From Centrapalus pauciflorus (Eukaryota; Streptophyta; Magnoliopsida; Asterales; Asteraceae), in NCBI GenBank assembly GCA_020465985.1, contig JAANYP010002076.1, positions 1-64,000 of the forward strand: DNA of 64,000 nucleotides. Direction: 5' to 3'. Made by a program: the position numbers and the translations under genes. The notes beneath the pieces were generated by a model. The model was not told the origin of the DNA. It made no database searches and was given only the letters and a program-made list of their open reading frames with translations. Shown one piece after another: positions 47,250-58,859 of the stretch. Position 1 is the stretch's first letter. Every line of letters begins with the position of its first letter.

Positions 47250-48667
47250 AGTGTCATACCATGCTCTTGGGCTTGGCGGAGTCCATAGAGGGCTTTGTCT
47301 AACTTGTAGACTCTGTCTGGATACTTATAGTCCTCAAATCCAGGGGGTTGACACACATAAACCTCTTCTTCAATTGTACCATACAAGAATGCAGATTTCA
47401 CATCCATTTGATACACTTTGAACCCTTTGAAGCTGGCATAAGCTAGGAACAATCTGATGGCTTTTATCCTTGCTACTGGGGCAAAGACATCATCATAATC
47501 TATTACTTCTTCTTGAGTGTATCCTTGAGCTACCAATCTTGCTTTGTTCTTGATCACCACACCTCTCTCATCCTTCTTGTTTCTGAAAACCCATATTGTA
47601 CCAATTGCCCTCTTTCCTTTAGGTAATTCAACTAGAGTCCATACATTTTGAATCTTGAATTGCAAAAGTTCTTCTTGGATTGCCTCAATCCAAGATGGAT
47701 CTTTCCGAGCCTCAGATGCCTTCTTTGGTTCTAATTGTGACATGAAGCATGCATGTTCAAAGGCAGCTAGACTGAATTCAGGGACTGCTGATTCAGCATC
47801 AGTGGACTCCTTGTGAACCATTGTCCTTGTCTGCACAGGAGTGCGTGGGTCTCCCATTATCTGGTTGAGAAGATGATACTTGTGAACCCTGAGTGTGAGT
47901 TCTCTTTCTGTCTGAAATGATGTTCCCAGATTTGTATCATCACCTTCAGTACCACTTGATGATTCTGCTCCAGTGACAGCTTGATTAGAATATGGGACTG
48001 TGTCCCTATTGGATGGAGTTGTTACTTCAGGGCTTGGGATTAGCACTTCACAATCTGGATTTGTATCTTGTTGATCAACCAGGACCACTGGTGGGTCACA
48101 AGATAGAAGTGGCAGTACAGTATACTCATCCCATGTAGCAGACTCTGCAATTGTTGGAAACTTTGTGCCAACAGCTTGAATATTTGTGGTACCAGCATGA
48201 GGATTTGGACTGACAGTTTCAACATTGTCTTCAACACTGTTATAAGCAGTTCCTGCAGTATACTCAACAAAGCTCAGAGAATTTGTTAGTGAATCTAAAT
48301 CAAACAACCAATCGGGACCAATGCTTTTGATATTTGCAGTGTTTTCATTATACTCAACATTGGGACTTTCTTCAATGGTTTTAGACACACTGTTATATAC
48401 TCTAGAGGCTTTGCTTTGAATAGAGTAACCTACAAAGAAACCTTCTTCAGCCTTACTTTCAAACTTTCCTAAGTGAGTTTTAGTGTGAAGAATAGTGCAT
48501 GAACAACCATAAAATTTTAGAAAGGCTACTAAGGGAACTCTGTGATGGAATAACTCATATGGAGTTTTCCCTTGTGACTGAACAATTTGAACCCTACTTA
48601 GCACATAACAAGCTGTATTTACTGCCTCTGCCCAAAAGGTCATTTGCAGTTTGGAATCAGCTAGCAT
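47135..48667 (-). pseudogene. integrase C-terminus, linker and RT N-terminus of element B
   Basis: 510 codons: MLADSKLQMTFWAEAVNTAC, acidic Ser/Thr-rich linker, SQLEPKKASEARKDPSWIEA, WTLVELPKGKRAIGTIWVFR, NKARLVAQGYTQEEVIDYDD, MDVKSAFLYGTIEEEVYVCQ, DKALYGLRQAQEHG. The frame is lost near 47270, after which the active-site part continues in another frame. The region is cleaner than in element C, where the linker-RT boundary is shifted. Confidence 0.9.
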
Positions 48668-48780
48668 GGTTCTAGCATCCTCTATTAAAGTTCTATTCTT
48701 CCTTTCAGCTACACCATTTTGTTGTGGTGTTCTAAGTGCACTATATTGCCTTGCAACGCCTTTAGACTCACATAAATTGT

Positions 48781-50094
48781 TTAGGATATGATTTTAAACT
48801 CAGTTTCATTGTCTGACCTGATCACCTTAACTTTTAAATTTGATTGGTTTTCTATCTTAAGAATAAAGGATTTGACTAGCTCAACAGTTTCATCCTTAAT
48901 CCTAAGAAAGTAAACCCATGTAAATCTGGTGAAATCATCAACAATGACTAAACAGTAAGCTCTTTTATTTAAACTCAAAACAGATGTTCGACCAAAGAGA
49001 TCCATATGAATAAGATGAAGAGCAGATGAGATTGAATTTACTTCTTTGGCCTTATGAGAAGTTTTGTGTTGCTTGCCTTTCAGACATGCTACACAATGAT
49101 CATCACATATGAACTGCTTTTGTGGTAGACCTCTTACCAAATTATTTTTGACTAAAACATTCATAGATTTGAAGTTCATGTGACACATCCTTCTGTGCCA
49201 AAGAGCAGACTCATTAGATGATGCTTTGGATATCAAACAGCTTAACGTATTTGATTTGGATAAAAGATCTGTGTCCAAACAGTAGACATTGTCCTTTCTT
49301 GGTGTTCTAAGTAAAACAAGACTTTCAGGGATTTTAAAATCTTTTGAAAGGACAATACACTCAGAGTCTGTGAACAAAACAATATTTTGTTTATCACAGA
49401 TTTGAGACACACTTAGTAAATTGTACTTCAGTTGTTCAACATACAAAACATCATTAAATAACAAATTGGTTTTGGGTTGTCCTTGTGCATTGACATAACT
49501 AAACACTATTTGTGTCTTTTTAAGCTTTGTGAGATCCACTAATGGATTTTGTGAAGAGTATTTACTTATGACCTGAGGTATCCAGGTGTTCTTTTCAACC
49601 TTTTCATCAACAGTCTCAGAAGATCCACTACCAGTTCCAGTTTTAGACTTAGCAGTTTGAACTGGTTTTTTAGTGCTAACAGCTTCAGAATTTGCACTAC
49701 CAGTTCCAACTTTAGACTTAACAGTCTCAACACTTGCATCAGCAGTTTGATCTGTGTTTTTGCCTTTAACACACCATACTTTTTTAATGGTTGCTTTGGA
49801 TTTTTCTAACACTTGTTTTTGGTGTGTAGGTTGTCTTTTGTTGACTTTTAAGTACATGTGGTCAACTGTCTTCTTTGGAACTGGTGTAACAGGTGGTTTG
49901 GCCTTTGAATTTTTTGAGTTTTGAAAAATTGCCTGTTTTTGAACCACAGTCTGTTTTGCAACAGTTGGTTTATATAGACAATGCCTGGCCAAATGGTTTT
50001 TCCTACCATAATGGAAACATCTTTTGACTGTTTTGATGGGAAAAGGAGTTTTGTTGGACCATAACTGATTCTTTTTCCTTTGATTTCCCCTCAC
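48781..50094 (-). pseudogene. gag C-terminus fused to integrase, element B (protease deleted)
   Basis: 437 codons. After a second zinc knuckle (CFHYGRKNHLARHC, where the second Cys is Tyr) and the Lys/Ser/Thr-rich gag tail, the sequence reads GQPKTNL and jumps directly to LFNDVLYVEQLKYNLLSVSQ of the integrase region near 49462. Elements A and C have over 200 bp here with the gag stop and protease. The fusion keeps the frame open. Integrase zinc module HRRMCHMN...CDDHCVACLKGK and MDLFGRTS follow; RSDNETEF shows Gly to Glu next to the second catalytic Asp. A base loss near 48795 ends the frame. Confidence 0.88.
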
Positions 50095-52119
50095 CTACTG
50101 TTGTGTGGGAAACTTTTGTACACCATGCTTTTGGCATGTGCATATTGGAACAATCTTACCCGTATTATTAGTTTTTGAGGAAGATTCAATGTTACTTATA
50201 GAAGGTACAGAAACATGTGGAGCATTATTGCATACACTCATCTTCTCTTTTCCTTTCTCACTGGGGTTTTTGATGAAACTGGAAGTAGGGGATTCTATAG
50301 GTGCACTCATTGTTTTGGAATGCCTCTCAACTTCTTTACACTCACAGCTTTCATTTGGAATCAGTTCTTCTTTAAATTCAGGCTTGTCTTGAAGGATAGG
50401 ATCTACAGTTTTCATTGTTTCATCTAATGGTTCATTCACAAGCCGATCAGCAACTTCACTCATGGGATGAATGTATTTGTTATTGTATGGAGGTGTAGTG
50501 GCTTTGTATCTTATACCTTCTTTGGGATTGAGCTGAGATTTTACCCTATCTTTAAATTGGACCTCCATTAGGTGTTCTAGCTTTTGATTGGCCAACTTGA
50601 AGCTACCTAAATCTATATTAATAGATTCTATTTTCTTGTTAGCTTCTAACACCTTCTGTTCAGCCTCATCTAGTTTCTTATTTAGGGTCTCTATTTTCTT
50701 ATTTAGTTCCTTTTTCTCCCACTCATGATATGTTCTATCATGTCCCATCTGAATCACATTATCCTTATAGTCATTGATCTGTTTTTCAAGATCTTCTATA
50801 GCCTGCATATACTCATATCTCCTTTCTTCCATCTTAGCTAGAGTTTTGCACATTCTCTCATTATGATCTCTGTACTTTTTAACCATATTTTTGCATGTCT
50901 GAAAACAGAGTTTAGCATTTACCTCAGATGGTAGATCAGTGGAAGTGACATTGGATGTTTCTGCCATAAGAGCTTGATTTTGAAACTCCTCGTATGTCTG
51001 ATCACTCCAGTCAAACACATTGTCTTCTTGAGAGACAAGAGCTTGTGATGATGACGTTTGATTAGTTTGCTGGGGTCTTGGTGGCTGTTGACCTTGGGAT
51101 CTGCATTCTCTAGCAAAGTGGCCAAGCTTGTGGCATTTAAAGCATTCAAACTTTGATTTATCAAATGCTGGTTTGCCTTCTGTTCTGGCTTGAAAGTTTG
51201 GTCTGCCAGTTCTTTTCAGAAATCTTTTGGCCCTCATAGTCAACATAGCATGCTGCCATTTCAAGTCCATCTCTTCAAAATCATCTGGATGGATTTGTTC
51301 TAAATCTTCAGCATTAAGAGCAAACAGTCCATCATTTGCAACAAAAGCTTCATAATGAACTTCAGTAGAGTTACCATCAGCTCCTGAAAAAGAATCACAA
51401 CAATTTGATTTATCAGTTAATATTGATGACAGCAGAGCAGTGTTGTGATTGTAAGAAAATGATTTCTTTTTATTTTCAATTTCAGATTCAAATGCTCTCA
51501 GGCTGTTGTAAAGGTCATCCAATTCTATTTCATCAAGAGTGTCTTTGGTTCTCCATTGGGCAGCATAGACTGTCCATTCTTCACCAAGTGATCTGAGGAA
51601 TTTTCTGTTTACTTCATCTTGATCCAGGCTGACTTTGGCACTCTCCAATTCACCTATTAGCTTATTAAACCTGTCAAAAATCTGAGTAAGGTTTTCATTC
51701 TTGCCACCAGAAAAGTTTTCATACTACTGTTTTAAAAGATCTTTTTGATTTCTTTTGGTGCTAGCATTGCCAACAAATCTTTTCTCTAAAGCAATCCAAA
51801 GAGAATGAGCAGTATAGAACTTTTTAAACAGATGTTGATAAGCATTAGGAATCGCTATTTGTAAAAGAGTAAGGGCTTTCACTTCATTCATTCTAGCCTT
51901 TCTTTCAAGTTCAGTCTTTGGAGGTGTTTTTATAGGTTTGCCCTCAACATCTAGTTCAGGATCAACTACAGGAGGATATTCAACAGCTTCCCATATGGCA
52001 TAATCAATAAATTGAATGTGCTGTTGAATCCTGAGTTTCCACATCTCGAACTCAGTGGGTTTGAGCATAGGCACTTTGAGTCCTTGCCAAGATCCACTAC
52101 TGCTATTTTCAAACTCCAT
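50095..52119 (-). pseudogene. gag N-terminal two thirds, element B
   Basis: ATG at 52117-52119 (MEFENSSSGSWQGLKVPMLK). After 131 codons a TAG (51724-51726) replaces CAG; the same frame is then open for over 500 codons (through 51648-50095) with core YAAQWRTKDTL, knuckle CFKCHKLGHFAREC, coiled coil EKKELNKKIETLNKKLDEAE and a basic tail, to another TAG (50095-50097) where element A has CAG. Apart from these two nonsense codons the gag is open and colinear with A and C. Confidence 0.9.
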
Positions 52120-52186
52120 TGCAGAAAAATAAAATTTTTAAAAGAAAGTTTCTGACTTTGAAAACAACGAATAATAAACAAAAACC

Positions 52187-52202
52187 TGTGGTTTTGATAC
52201 CA
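52187..52202 (-). other. primer binding site of element B
   Basis: TGGTTTTGATACCA, the initiator-Met tRNA site with one mismatch (C to T on the plus-strand copy), two bases from the LTR. Confidence 0.85.
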
Positions 52203-52204
52203 CT

Positions 52205-52854
52205 TGTAAAGATCAAAATTACCACCTAAGATTAACTGGTTTGTATAAATCAGAGTGTAAACCAATAACCTTGTATTGAATCAAAGTCCAATTAAGAAGT
52301 TTGCGGAATAACACTTAATTGTTTTGAGAAAACTTTTAGAATGAATAACACATAAATATAATCAAAATCAAATCCTTTGTATTGCCAAACTCACTGATTA
52401 CAATCATCTCTAATCTGTTTGATTAGACGAAGAACACAGACTGTTCTTAGGGTTATACAGCCTTAGAGGCCTGAGAATACTTAATCAGAAAGCAATTACA
52501 ATTGAAGCACACAATTACAGAACTTGCACGTACAGACTTACAATAGAAAGACGTAGTCTATCTATATATATAGCCTTCTGATTTGTTTCCTTGAAGAACT
52601 CTGATTTCTCTGAAAGTAGATATGCTTGGAAGATATTCAAATCTTGAAATATAAATCACTTCCTGAATTTCAGCACTTTCTGTTGTTAATCTGTTGAGCA
52701 GCTTGAACTTTTAACTCTGGCAGCTTGAACTTTTGAACTAGCAGCTCGAACTTATTCAACTAACAGCTTGAACTTTGTAATTACACAAAAAATACTACTA
52801 ACAGTCTGAGAAATCTAATTGAACAGCTTGATATACTCAGATTATTTCCCAACA
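52205..52854 (-). repeat. 5' LTR of element B (650 bp)
   Basis: TGTTGGGAAATAATCTGAG to CTTTACA on the minus strand. TATA box CTATATATATAG at 52562-52573. The tandem units' U3 fragments match its part from 52854 down to about 52577, ending just before that TATA box. Confidence 0.92.
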
Positions 52855-52859
52855 CACTA

Positions 52860-53115
52860 TAGTGGCGGTGATGGAGCTATGGCAGCGGCGGCGACATTAG
52901 GGTTTGTCTGCTGCCGTTGTGTGCGAGAACGAGGGAGAAAGAGTGAGCGAGGCAGAGCGTGTGAGGGAGGGGAGAGCAGAGAGGAACCGAGGGTGGTTGT
53001 TGGTGCGCTGGTGAGTGGCGATGGCAGCGGTCGCCGGCCTGAGGGAGCAGCGAACAGAGGGAGAGAAGCGGTAGGAGAGAGAGAGAGAGAAAGTGGTGTG
53101 CGTGTGTTGGTGTGA
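52860..53115. other. CACTA K interior: GC-rich block
   Basis: GC-rich, with GCGGCGGCGAC and GAGAGAGA runs, interrupting the otherwise AT-rich interior. It continues 26755-26859 across the copia B insertion. Both strands are open over 100-130 codons because of composition, with no domain; it could be a first exon and leader of the lost transposon gene. Confidence 0.45.
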
Positions 53116-53156
53116 TGAGAAAAGGGGGTGAAAAAGAAAAGATTTTGAAAATTTTT

Positions 53157-53433
53157 GAATGTTTTGAAAAGTTCAAAATTTTTTAAGTTTTTTTTAAAGA
53201 AGTTATTTTTTTGAATGTTATTAGAAAAGTTATAAAAATCCATCAAAAAACTTCAAATTTATTTATTGTTCGTCAAATGTTTAATTTTTGTAAAATTTTT
53301 GAATGTTTTGGAAAGTTCAAAATTCTTTAAATTTTTTAACGAAGTTATTTTTTTGAATGTTATTAGAAAAGTTATAAAAATCCATCAAAACACTTCAAAT
53401 CTATTTATTGTTCGTCAAATGTTTAACTTTTTT
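53157..53433. repeat. 144-bp direct duplication in CACTA K
   Basis: GAATGTTTTGAAAAGTTC at 53157 and GAATGTTTTGGAAAGTTC at 53301 begin two copies that match to GTTCGTCAAATGTTTAA. AT-rich, non-coding. Confidence 0.85.
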
Positions 53434-53944
53434 CTTTTATAATTATGAAAAGTTAAATTTTTTCAACAAAAGATTAAAAAGGAAACCTAAAGTTAAAAAA
53501 CTATTTTGTTTTTAGTTTTGAATTATCAAAATGATTAAAGAACAATTTATATTTTTTCATAGATGTTTTAATCATTATTAAAAATCATTTAATGTAAAAA
53601 GGATAAAAATGAATACTTAATAATAATAACTTATTTTATAATTTACAAAAGGTTTATATTTTATTATAAAAAATCTAAGCTCAAAACGTTATTTTTTAGT
53701 TTTTAATTAATAATAATAATGATAATTTGTATGTCTTTAAAAATATTATATTATTTATTTTCATGTGTTCTACACTACATTAGTTTTTATCGGTTTTTAA
53801 AATTATTATGAATTATTTTATTATTTTATAATAATAGAAATAATAAAAAAAACAACATTAATATTAATTATTAAACTAGTAAGGGTAAAATGGTCATTTT
53901 AAATGACCAAAAGACCATAATAAACCACAGGGACGAATTTTGTA

Positions 53945-54655
53945 ATTTACCCCAATGCCCTACACCCTAAGCCCTACACCACACACCCTAAGCCCTGACC
54001 CTTAAGCCACACACCCTAATCCCAAAGCGCAACGCCCTAAACCCTAAGCCCTATACCCTAAGCCTTAAGCCCTACACCCTAAGGCCTAAGCCCTAAACCA
54101 CACACCCTAAGCCCTAAGCCCAACGCCCTAAACCCTAAGCCATACACCCTAGGCCTTACACCCTACGCCCTAAGCCCAGTGCCCTACGCCCTAAGCCGGC
54201 CCTAAGCCCTACACCACACACCCTAAACCATACACCCTAAGACCAACGCCCTAAACCCTAAGCCTTATGCCCATCACCCTAAACCCTAAGCCTTAAGCCC
54301 TACACACTAATCCCTAAGCCCCAAGCTCTACACCCTAAGCCCTATGCCCTAAGCCCTAAACCATACAACCTAAGACCTAAACCATACACCTTAAGCCTTA
54401 ACCCCTACAACCTACACCCTACACCCTAAGACCTAAGACCAACGCCCTACACCCTAAGCCCTACACCACACACCCTAAACCGTATGCCCTAAGCCCTAAG
54501 CCCATTGCCCTAAACCCTAAGCCCTATTCCCTACACCCTAAACCCTAAGCCAAAAGCCCTACACCCTAATCCCTAAGCCCTACACCCTACACCCTAAACC
54601 CTACACCCTTCACCCTTAGCCCTAAGCCCTAAACCCTAAACCTTGAAGCCTAAAC
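53945..54655. repeat. degenerate telomere-like array
   Basis: About 700 bp of CCCTAAA/CCCTAAG/CCCTACA units in phrases such as ACCCTAAGCCCTACACCAC. The C-rich telomere word CCCTAAA appears at irregular positions among longer 7-14 bp variants. Same strand orientation throughout. Confidence 0.85.
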
Positions 54656-54869
54656 CATGAACCCTGAACCAATCGGACAAACTATAACAAGTCTTCATTC
54701 TTCAAGTCGTTATCGATTTCAAAGTGTTGCCGACTTGCTGTATTATACACTTTGTTTCAATGAAACAGTTGATTAGTTGGTCGATTTCAATTTTGATAGC
54801 ATTATTAGCCGATTGCAATTGCCTTCAGTGTGCAATCAGTATCATAATAAGTTATAATGGATCATGTTC

Positions 54870-55480
54870 GACCTTACAAACATTAGTTGCTACCAACAGG
54901 TTACAATGAGTCATATTGGGCCTTAACAAGTAATTATTTTTCATCTTGGTAGTTAGATTATGTTATGAAAGGGTCATCAGACATTAACAAACATTAGTGG
55001 TTCTTATAAGTTTATAATAAACTAATTTAGGTTATAACGTATTATAACGCGCCATGTTGGGCCTTGACAACTACTAATTGTTCATTTAAACTTGTAACAA
55101 GTTATAATAGGTATTGTTTTATTTAGATGAAACATGTTAGACCTTAACATACATTAGTGTTAATATCATGTTGTAATAAGCCTTGTTGGGCCTTAACAAA
55201 TGCTAGTTGTTCCTATTATGTCATATAACGTGTTATAATGGACCATATAGGACATTAATAATTACTTATTGATCATCTAGGTTACAACAAGTTATAATGG
55301 GTTACATTTTACGTTAACTAACATTAGTAGTTCTTATCAGTTTATTATAAGCTATAATGGGCCAAATTTGACATTCACAAGTACTTTTTGTTTAATGACA
55401 TAACATGTTATAATGACTTATGTTGAATCGTAACAAATAGTTATTGTTCATATAATCTTATAGTCGATCATATATATGGA
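54870..55480. repeat. ~80-95 bp degenerate minisatellite in CACTA K
   Basis: Phrases built from GTTATAATGGGCCATGTTGG, CCTTAACAAGTACTAGTTG and TTCATCTAGGTTACAACAAG recur about seven times with much divergence. The inverted equivalent of the last units is in CACTA J (17750-17900). Confidence 0.7.
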
Positions 55481-55639
55481 TTATGTACATATATATCATT
55501 TGTTTAAAAAGTAACTCATTACCTATTAATATCAATCAAATACAACTAATTTATATTTTTCATTGCTATCATGTATATGGACGTGTGTATATGAATTGTA
55601 TTCATATTTAATGATCTTTTTTTTTTGGAAAATGGAAAA

Positions 55640-56045
55640 CACAATGTTTCTGATGGATTACTGAGGGTTTTTTGACGGAATTAACGAGGGATTACCGACA
55701 AAAGTCATACCGAGAGCATACCGACAGGATGTTTTTGAGGGATTACTAACGAATATTTTTCCAAGGGATTTCCGAGTGCTTACCGATGGAATGTTACCGA
55801 TTGATTACCGAGAGACATCTTTACCGACGGATTATCGACAACAAATTTATCCCTTAGTAATCCTTCAATAAACTCTCGGTATTAGCAACGAAATAACGAG
55901 GGAAATCGACCCGTCAGAAATCCCTCGGTATACCCTCGGTATTCCGTCGGTAATTTTCATATCCACAATCTGTCAGAAATTTGTCGGTAACCCATCGGTA
56001 ATACCAAGGGATTTTTTCCGTCGGAAATTCCATCGGTAAAAGTCA
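55640..56045. repeat. right subterminal repeat array of CACTA K
   Basis: TTACCGACGG / ATTACCGAGGG variants on the plus strand, switching to CCCTCGGTA / CCGTCGGTA orientation at about 55850, as in the left end of CACTA J inverted. Confidence 0.88.
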
Positions 56046-56062
56046 ATTTTTTAGTAGTGAAC

Positions 56063-57738
56063 AACTCTTCTACTCATTTTCATTCTTCTAACACATCAAA
56101 GTAAGTCAATACTAACTTATTCTTTCTTATATTTATGTTTTTATATTTCTTGCATAATATATACAATCACCAACAACAACAAGTATCATAAAAACTCAAG
56201 TTTATAAATCACTAGTTTTGTTTTAAGTTTGTTTTCTTCAAATGTGTTTATAAATATGTAAACACATAATGTAAGTATAAATAATATGAAAATAAGTTAT
56301 ATAAATGTGTTTCATAACCTTTATATACATGTGGTTTTTGAATAAACAACAAGAATCACAAGTTGTTCAAGTTTAGGAAATCTGGATTTTCGGCAGAAAT
56401 ATTACATCGACTTTGAAAAATCATAACTGATTCAGAACTTAACGAAATGAGTTGATTCTCGGTTTAAACGTTAGATCTATGTCTTAACTAAATATCTGGA
56501 GGTTTTCATAATAATATGGATTTTTGAATCCCAAAATTTTATTTGGTAACCTGAAAGTTTAACAGCTCAAAAAAGGCCAAGATGAGATTTTCAACGAGCC
56601 TTTTCCCTAACCTAAACACCTCAAAAAATGGTCGTTCTTGACTTGAAAAATTCTTTGTATATAGTAGTTTTATGACTATGAAAACCAAAGGCCAAATTGT
56701 TTTGGAGCTTGGTCAAAAATAGCCTCAAAGTAGGCCGGAAAACCTTTAAAAGGCTGGAAAATTATATATATCTATAAACTTGACGTTTTAAGTGAGTTAT
56801 ATTTATAAACTTGTAAAGTTGGGTGATTTAAAACATAAAAAACCTTTATACGTACATATTATCATATATATGGGAGTTATTAAGTCTCTCATATCATCTA
56901 GGACTCGGTTAAACACCTCAAGTCTCATCTCAAGTCATCAACAAAATCTACATTTTTACGCTCATTTTGCCATCAATTTACGGTGAGTCTTCATAGCCCC
57001 TATTTTCACTATCTATTGAGGTGGAAATACATGCACTATTTTCATATGGACATCAAAACTGTTTATTTCTTATATGTATTACACATGTGTTTATGTGGGG
57101 ATCCATCAGCCCTCATATCATGAACCGTTAATTACATTTATTGGTAAGCGCGAATATATTGTGGATAGATCTATCGGGAGTCATGTCCCCCATTCGGGTT
57201 AGTCTTACCGGGTAACAGTGGAATGCATATATCTTTAACATACGATATTACAGTCGGGAATACTGCACAGGGCAAACTCATTTAATTAAGCTTCGGTTGC
57301 ATGATGGTTTATGTAATACATACATGGAATTTAAGTTTTATAAATTCAACTCATCTGGAAATGTCCATAAAATTGGTCTTTTCGCGTAAATCTACGAGCT
57401 CACCAACAATTTGTTGACGTATTTTAGCATGTATTTTCAGGTAATTAAGACATGCACATTCATCGGAAGCATTCCAAGGCTTCCGTTCATTTTCGAGTCG
57501 CATCATTTCCAAACTCGGAGATTTATTTGCATTATTTTTTATAATCCAGTTATGTATTTAAATCTTTGTTACTTGCGAACTACTCTTCATTTTATTCGGG
57601 CTATGTAAAACAATAAAATATTTTGAAGTTATCTCAATATATCCTGAAAACGTCCATGTAGTGGTCGTTCGTTATGATTATCGTTACGCTTCCGCACTCG
57701 TCACGCCTCGCTGCCAACTGGGGTAACAGGGTGTGACA
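56063..57738 (+). repeat. 5' LTR of element G, right piece
   Basis: Resumes at AACTCTTCTACTCATTTTC after CACTA K and ends CAGGGTGTGACA. It matches the solo LTR from about 20307 to 22613, without the MITE and long TA tracts. Confidence 0.92.
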
Positions 57739-57741
57739 GTT

Positions 57742-57755
57742 TGGTATCAGAGCCA
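57742..57755 (+). other. primer binding site of element G
   Basis: TGGTATCAGAGCCA, exact initiator-Met tRNA match, three bases after the LTR. Confidence 0.92.
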
Positions 57756-57840
57756 TAGTTATAGTGAACTAGGTTGCATTAGTACCTAGACTATAACTGT
57801 TACAAAAACTAAACTTTCTTATTTCAACAATTGTGAACAT

Positions 57841-58612
57841 GTGGATCCTAATGACAGAAACATGTCAAACAATACGGTTGTTATCCTCTTTGACTCCGAG
57901 GATGAATACTCACCCATGGAACAAGGAAGCCAAGGTGACACTGAGGTGTACTTTGGATCGGAGACCCACCCAGACCCAATCAATGACGATGTAAATGACC
58001 TGTCAGAACAAGAGGAGGGCAACTGTGGCCCTGCAGCACAAATTGCTCCATCATCACCACCACGTATTCCATTATAACACTATTCAGAAGCCATCCCAAT
58101 GGACCATTGAGGAAGTTCACCCCTAGGAAATGGGTGTGATTGGCACAACAGGAGTCTGTCCCGGTACCTGCCCAGCAGCCAAGCACGCCGCAGGAGCGAT
58201 GGGCAAACGTAAGACAGTGCGGATGGATATCTCACACTCTCCAAGAGTGGAGAAACGAGGAAGGGATCCCAAGCCAGTTGAAATCATAACACCATCTCCT
58301 TCTCAAGTAATGACACTTACCTAGGAACCTAAGCAACAAACAGTGCCTCTGTTGGTGGCAAGGGCCGCCAGACACGACCTCCAATTTCGACAAAATCCAC
58401 CAGGAGGACGGTGAGATCTTTGCAAAGATTAAGCAGGAGGCAATGCAAACCACCAACATACATTAGGCCAACCAAAATATTCAAGCGATTCAACAAGACG
58501 GAATCGACGAATTGTGACAGCGCCTTGCAGAGCGCGAAGCTCGCAATGCCGAGCTAACCCAACGACTTAACACCCTGAAGTACGGGGAAACGCCGGAGGC
58601 ATCTCATACTTA
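57841..58612 (+). pseudogene. gag remnant of element G
   Basis: VDPNDRNMSNNTVVILFDSE begins with GTG where related elements have ATG (MDPN...), so the start codon is lost. The acidic N-terminus (57841-58077) stops; further pieces end in LAEREARNAELTQRLNTLKY near 58530, a coiled-coil-like stretch. The capsid core and zinc knuckle are not found; 58620-58840 is non-coding, so gag is internally deleted. Confidence 0.7.
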
Positions 58613-58859
58613 GTGCCCCTCTACCATATATTGTATTTCTCTAGGATTTACTATCTGATGTATTTTTAGGTATGTAAGGCTTGAAAATTTTTTCGGAAAA
58701 ATTCCCAACCATATCATCTAAAAATATTAGGTATCAAGCACTTCTCATGGAGAAATTAAGTTTTAACTATAACTCTGTGCATGAGGATATGTAGTATAAC
58801 TATCTGCCTAAGAAATTTCAAACCCATAGACTTATCCTCTTACCCCATTAGATACCACT

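Larger units (their letters stand above)
26865..52854 (-). mobile_element. Sirevirus-like copia B, with tandem 3' amplification and nested copia C
   Basis: LTRs at 52205-52854 (5') and 26865-27511 (3') on the minus strand, with target duplication CACTA at 26860-26864 and 52855-52859. Order: 5' LTR, primer site, gag, integrase, RT, RNase H, envelope-like ORF, four tandem copies of the 3' region, 3' LTR. Removing copia C (10,628 bp plus 5 bp) leaves about 15.4 kb. The protease is deleted. Stops and frameshifts interrupt every ORF. Confidence 0.93.
24497..56059 (-). mobile_element. CACTA (En/Spm) transposon K, host of copia B and C
   Basis: Ends CACTACAAAAAACG and, inverted, CACTACTAAAAAATTGAC; target duplication AAC at 24494-24496 and 56060-56062. 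Dense subterminal TTACCGACGG / TTACCGAGGG repeats lie at both ends. Without copia B (and C within it) it is about 5.6 kb. It holds one short transposon-protein exon on the minus strand, simple-sequence arrays and AT-rich DNA but no TNPD-type transposase core, so it looks non-autonomous. Confidence 0.93.

Noticed and set aside
52857..53246. 129-codon minus-strand frame and 98-codon plus-strand frame
   Set aside because: Both overlap in a GA-rich, low-complexity block and show no domain.
53945..54655. A true chromosome end or functional telomere
   Set aside because: Repeats are highly degenerate, internal to transposon K and followed by its intact right terminus.
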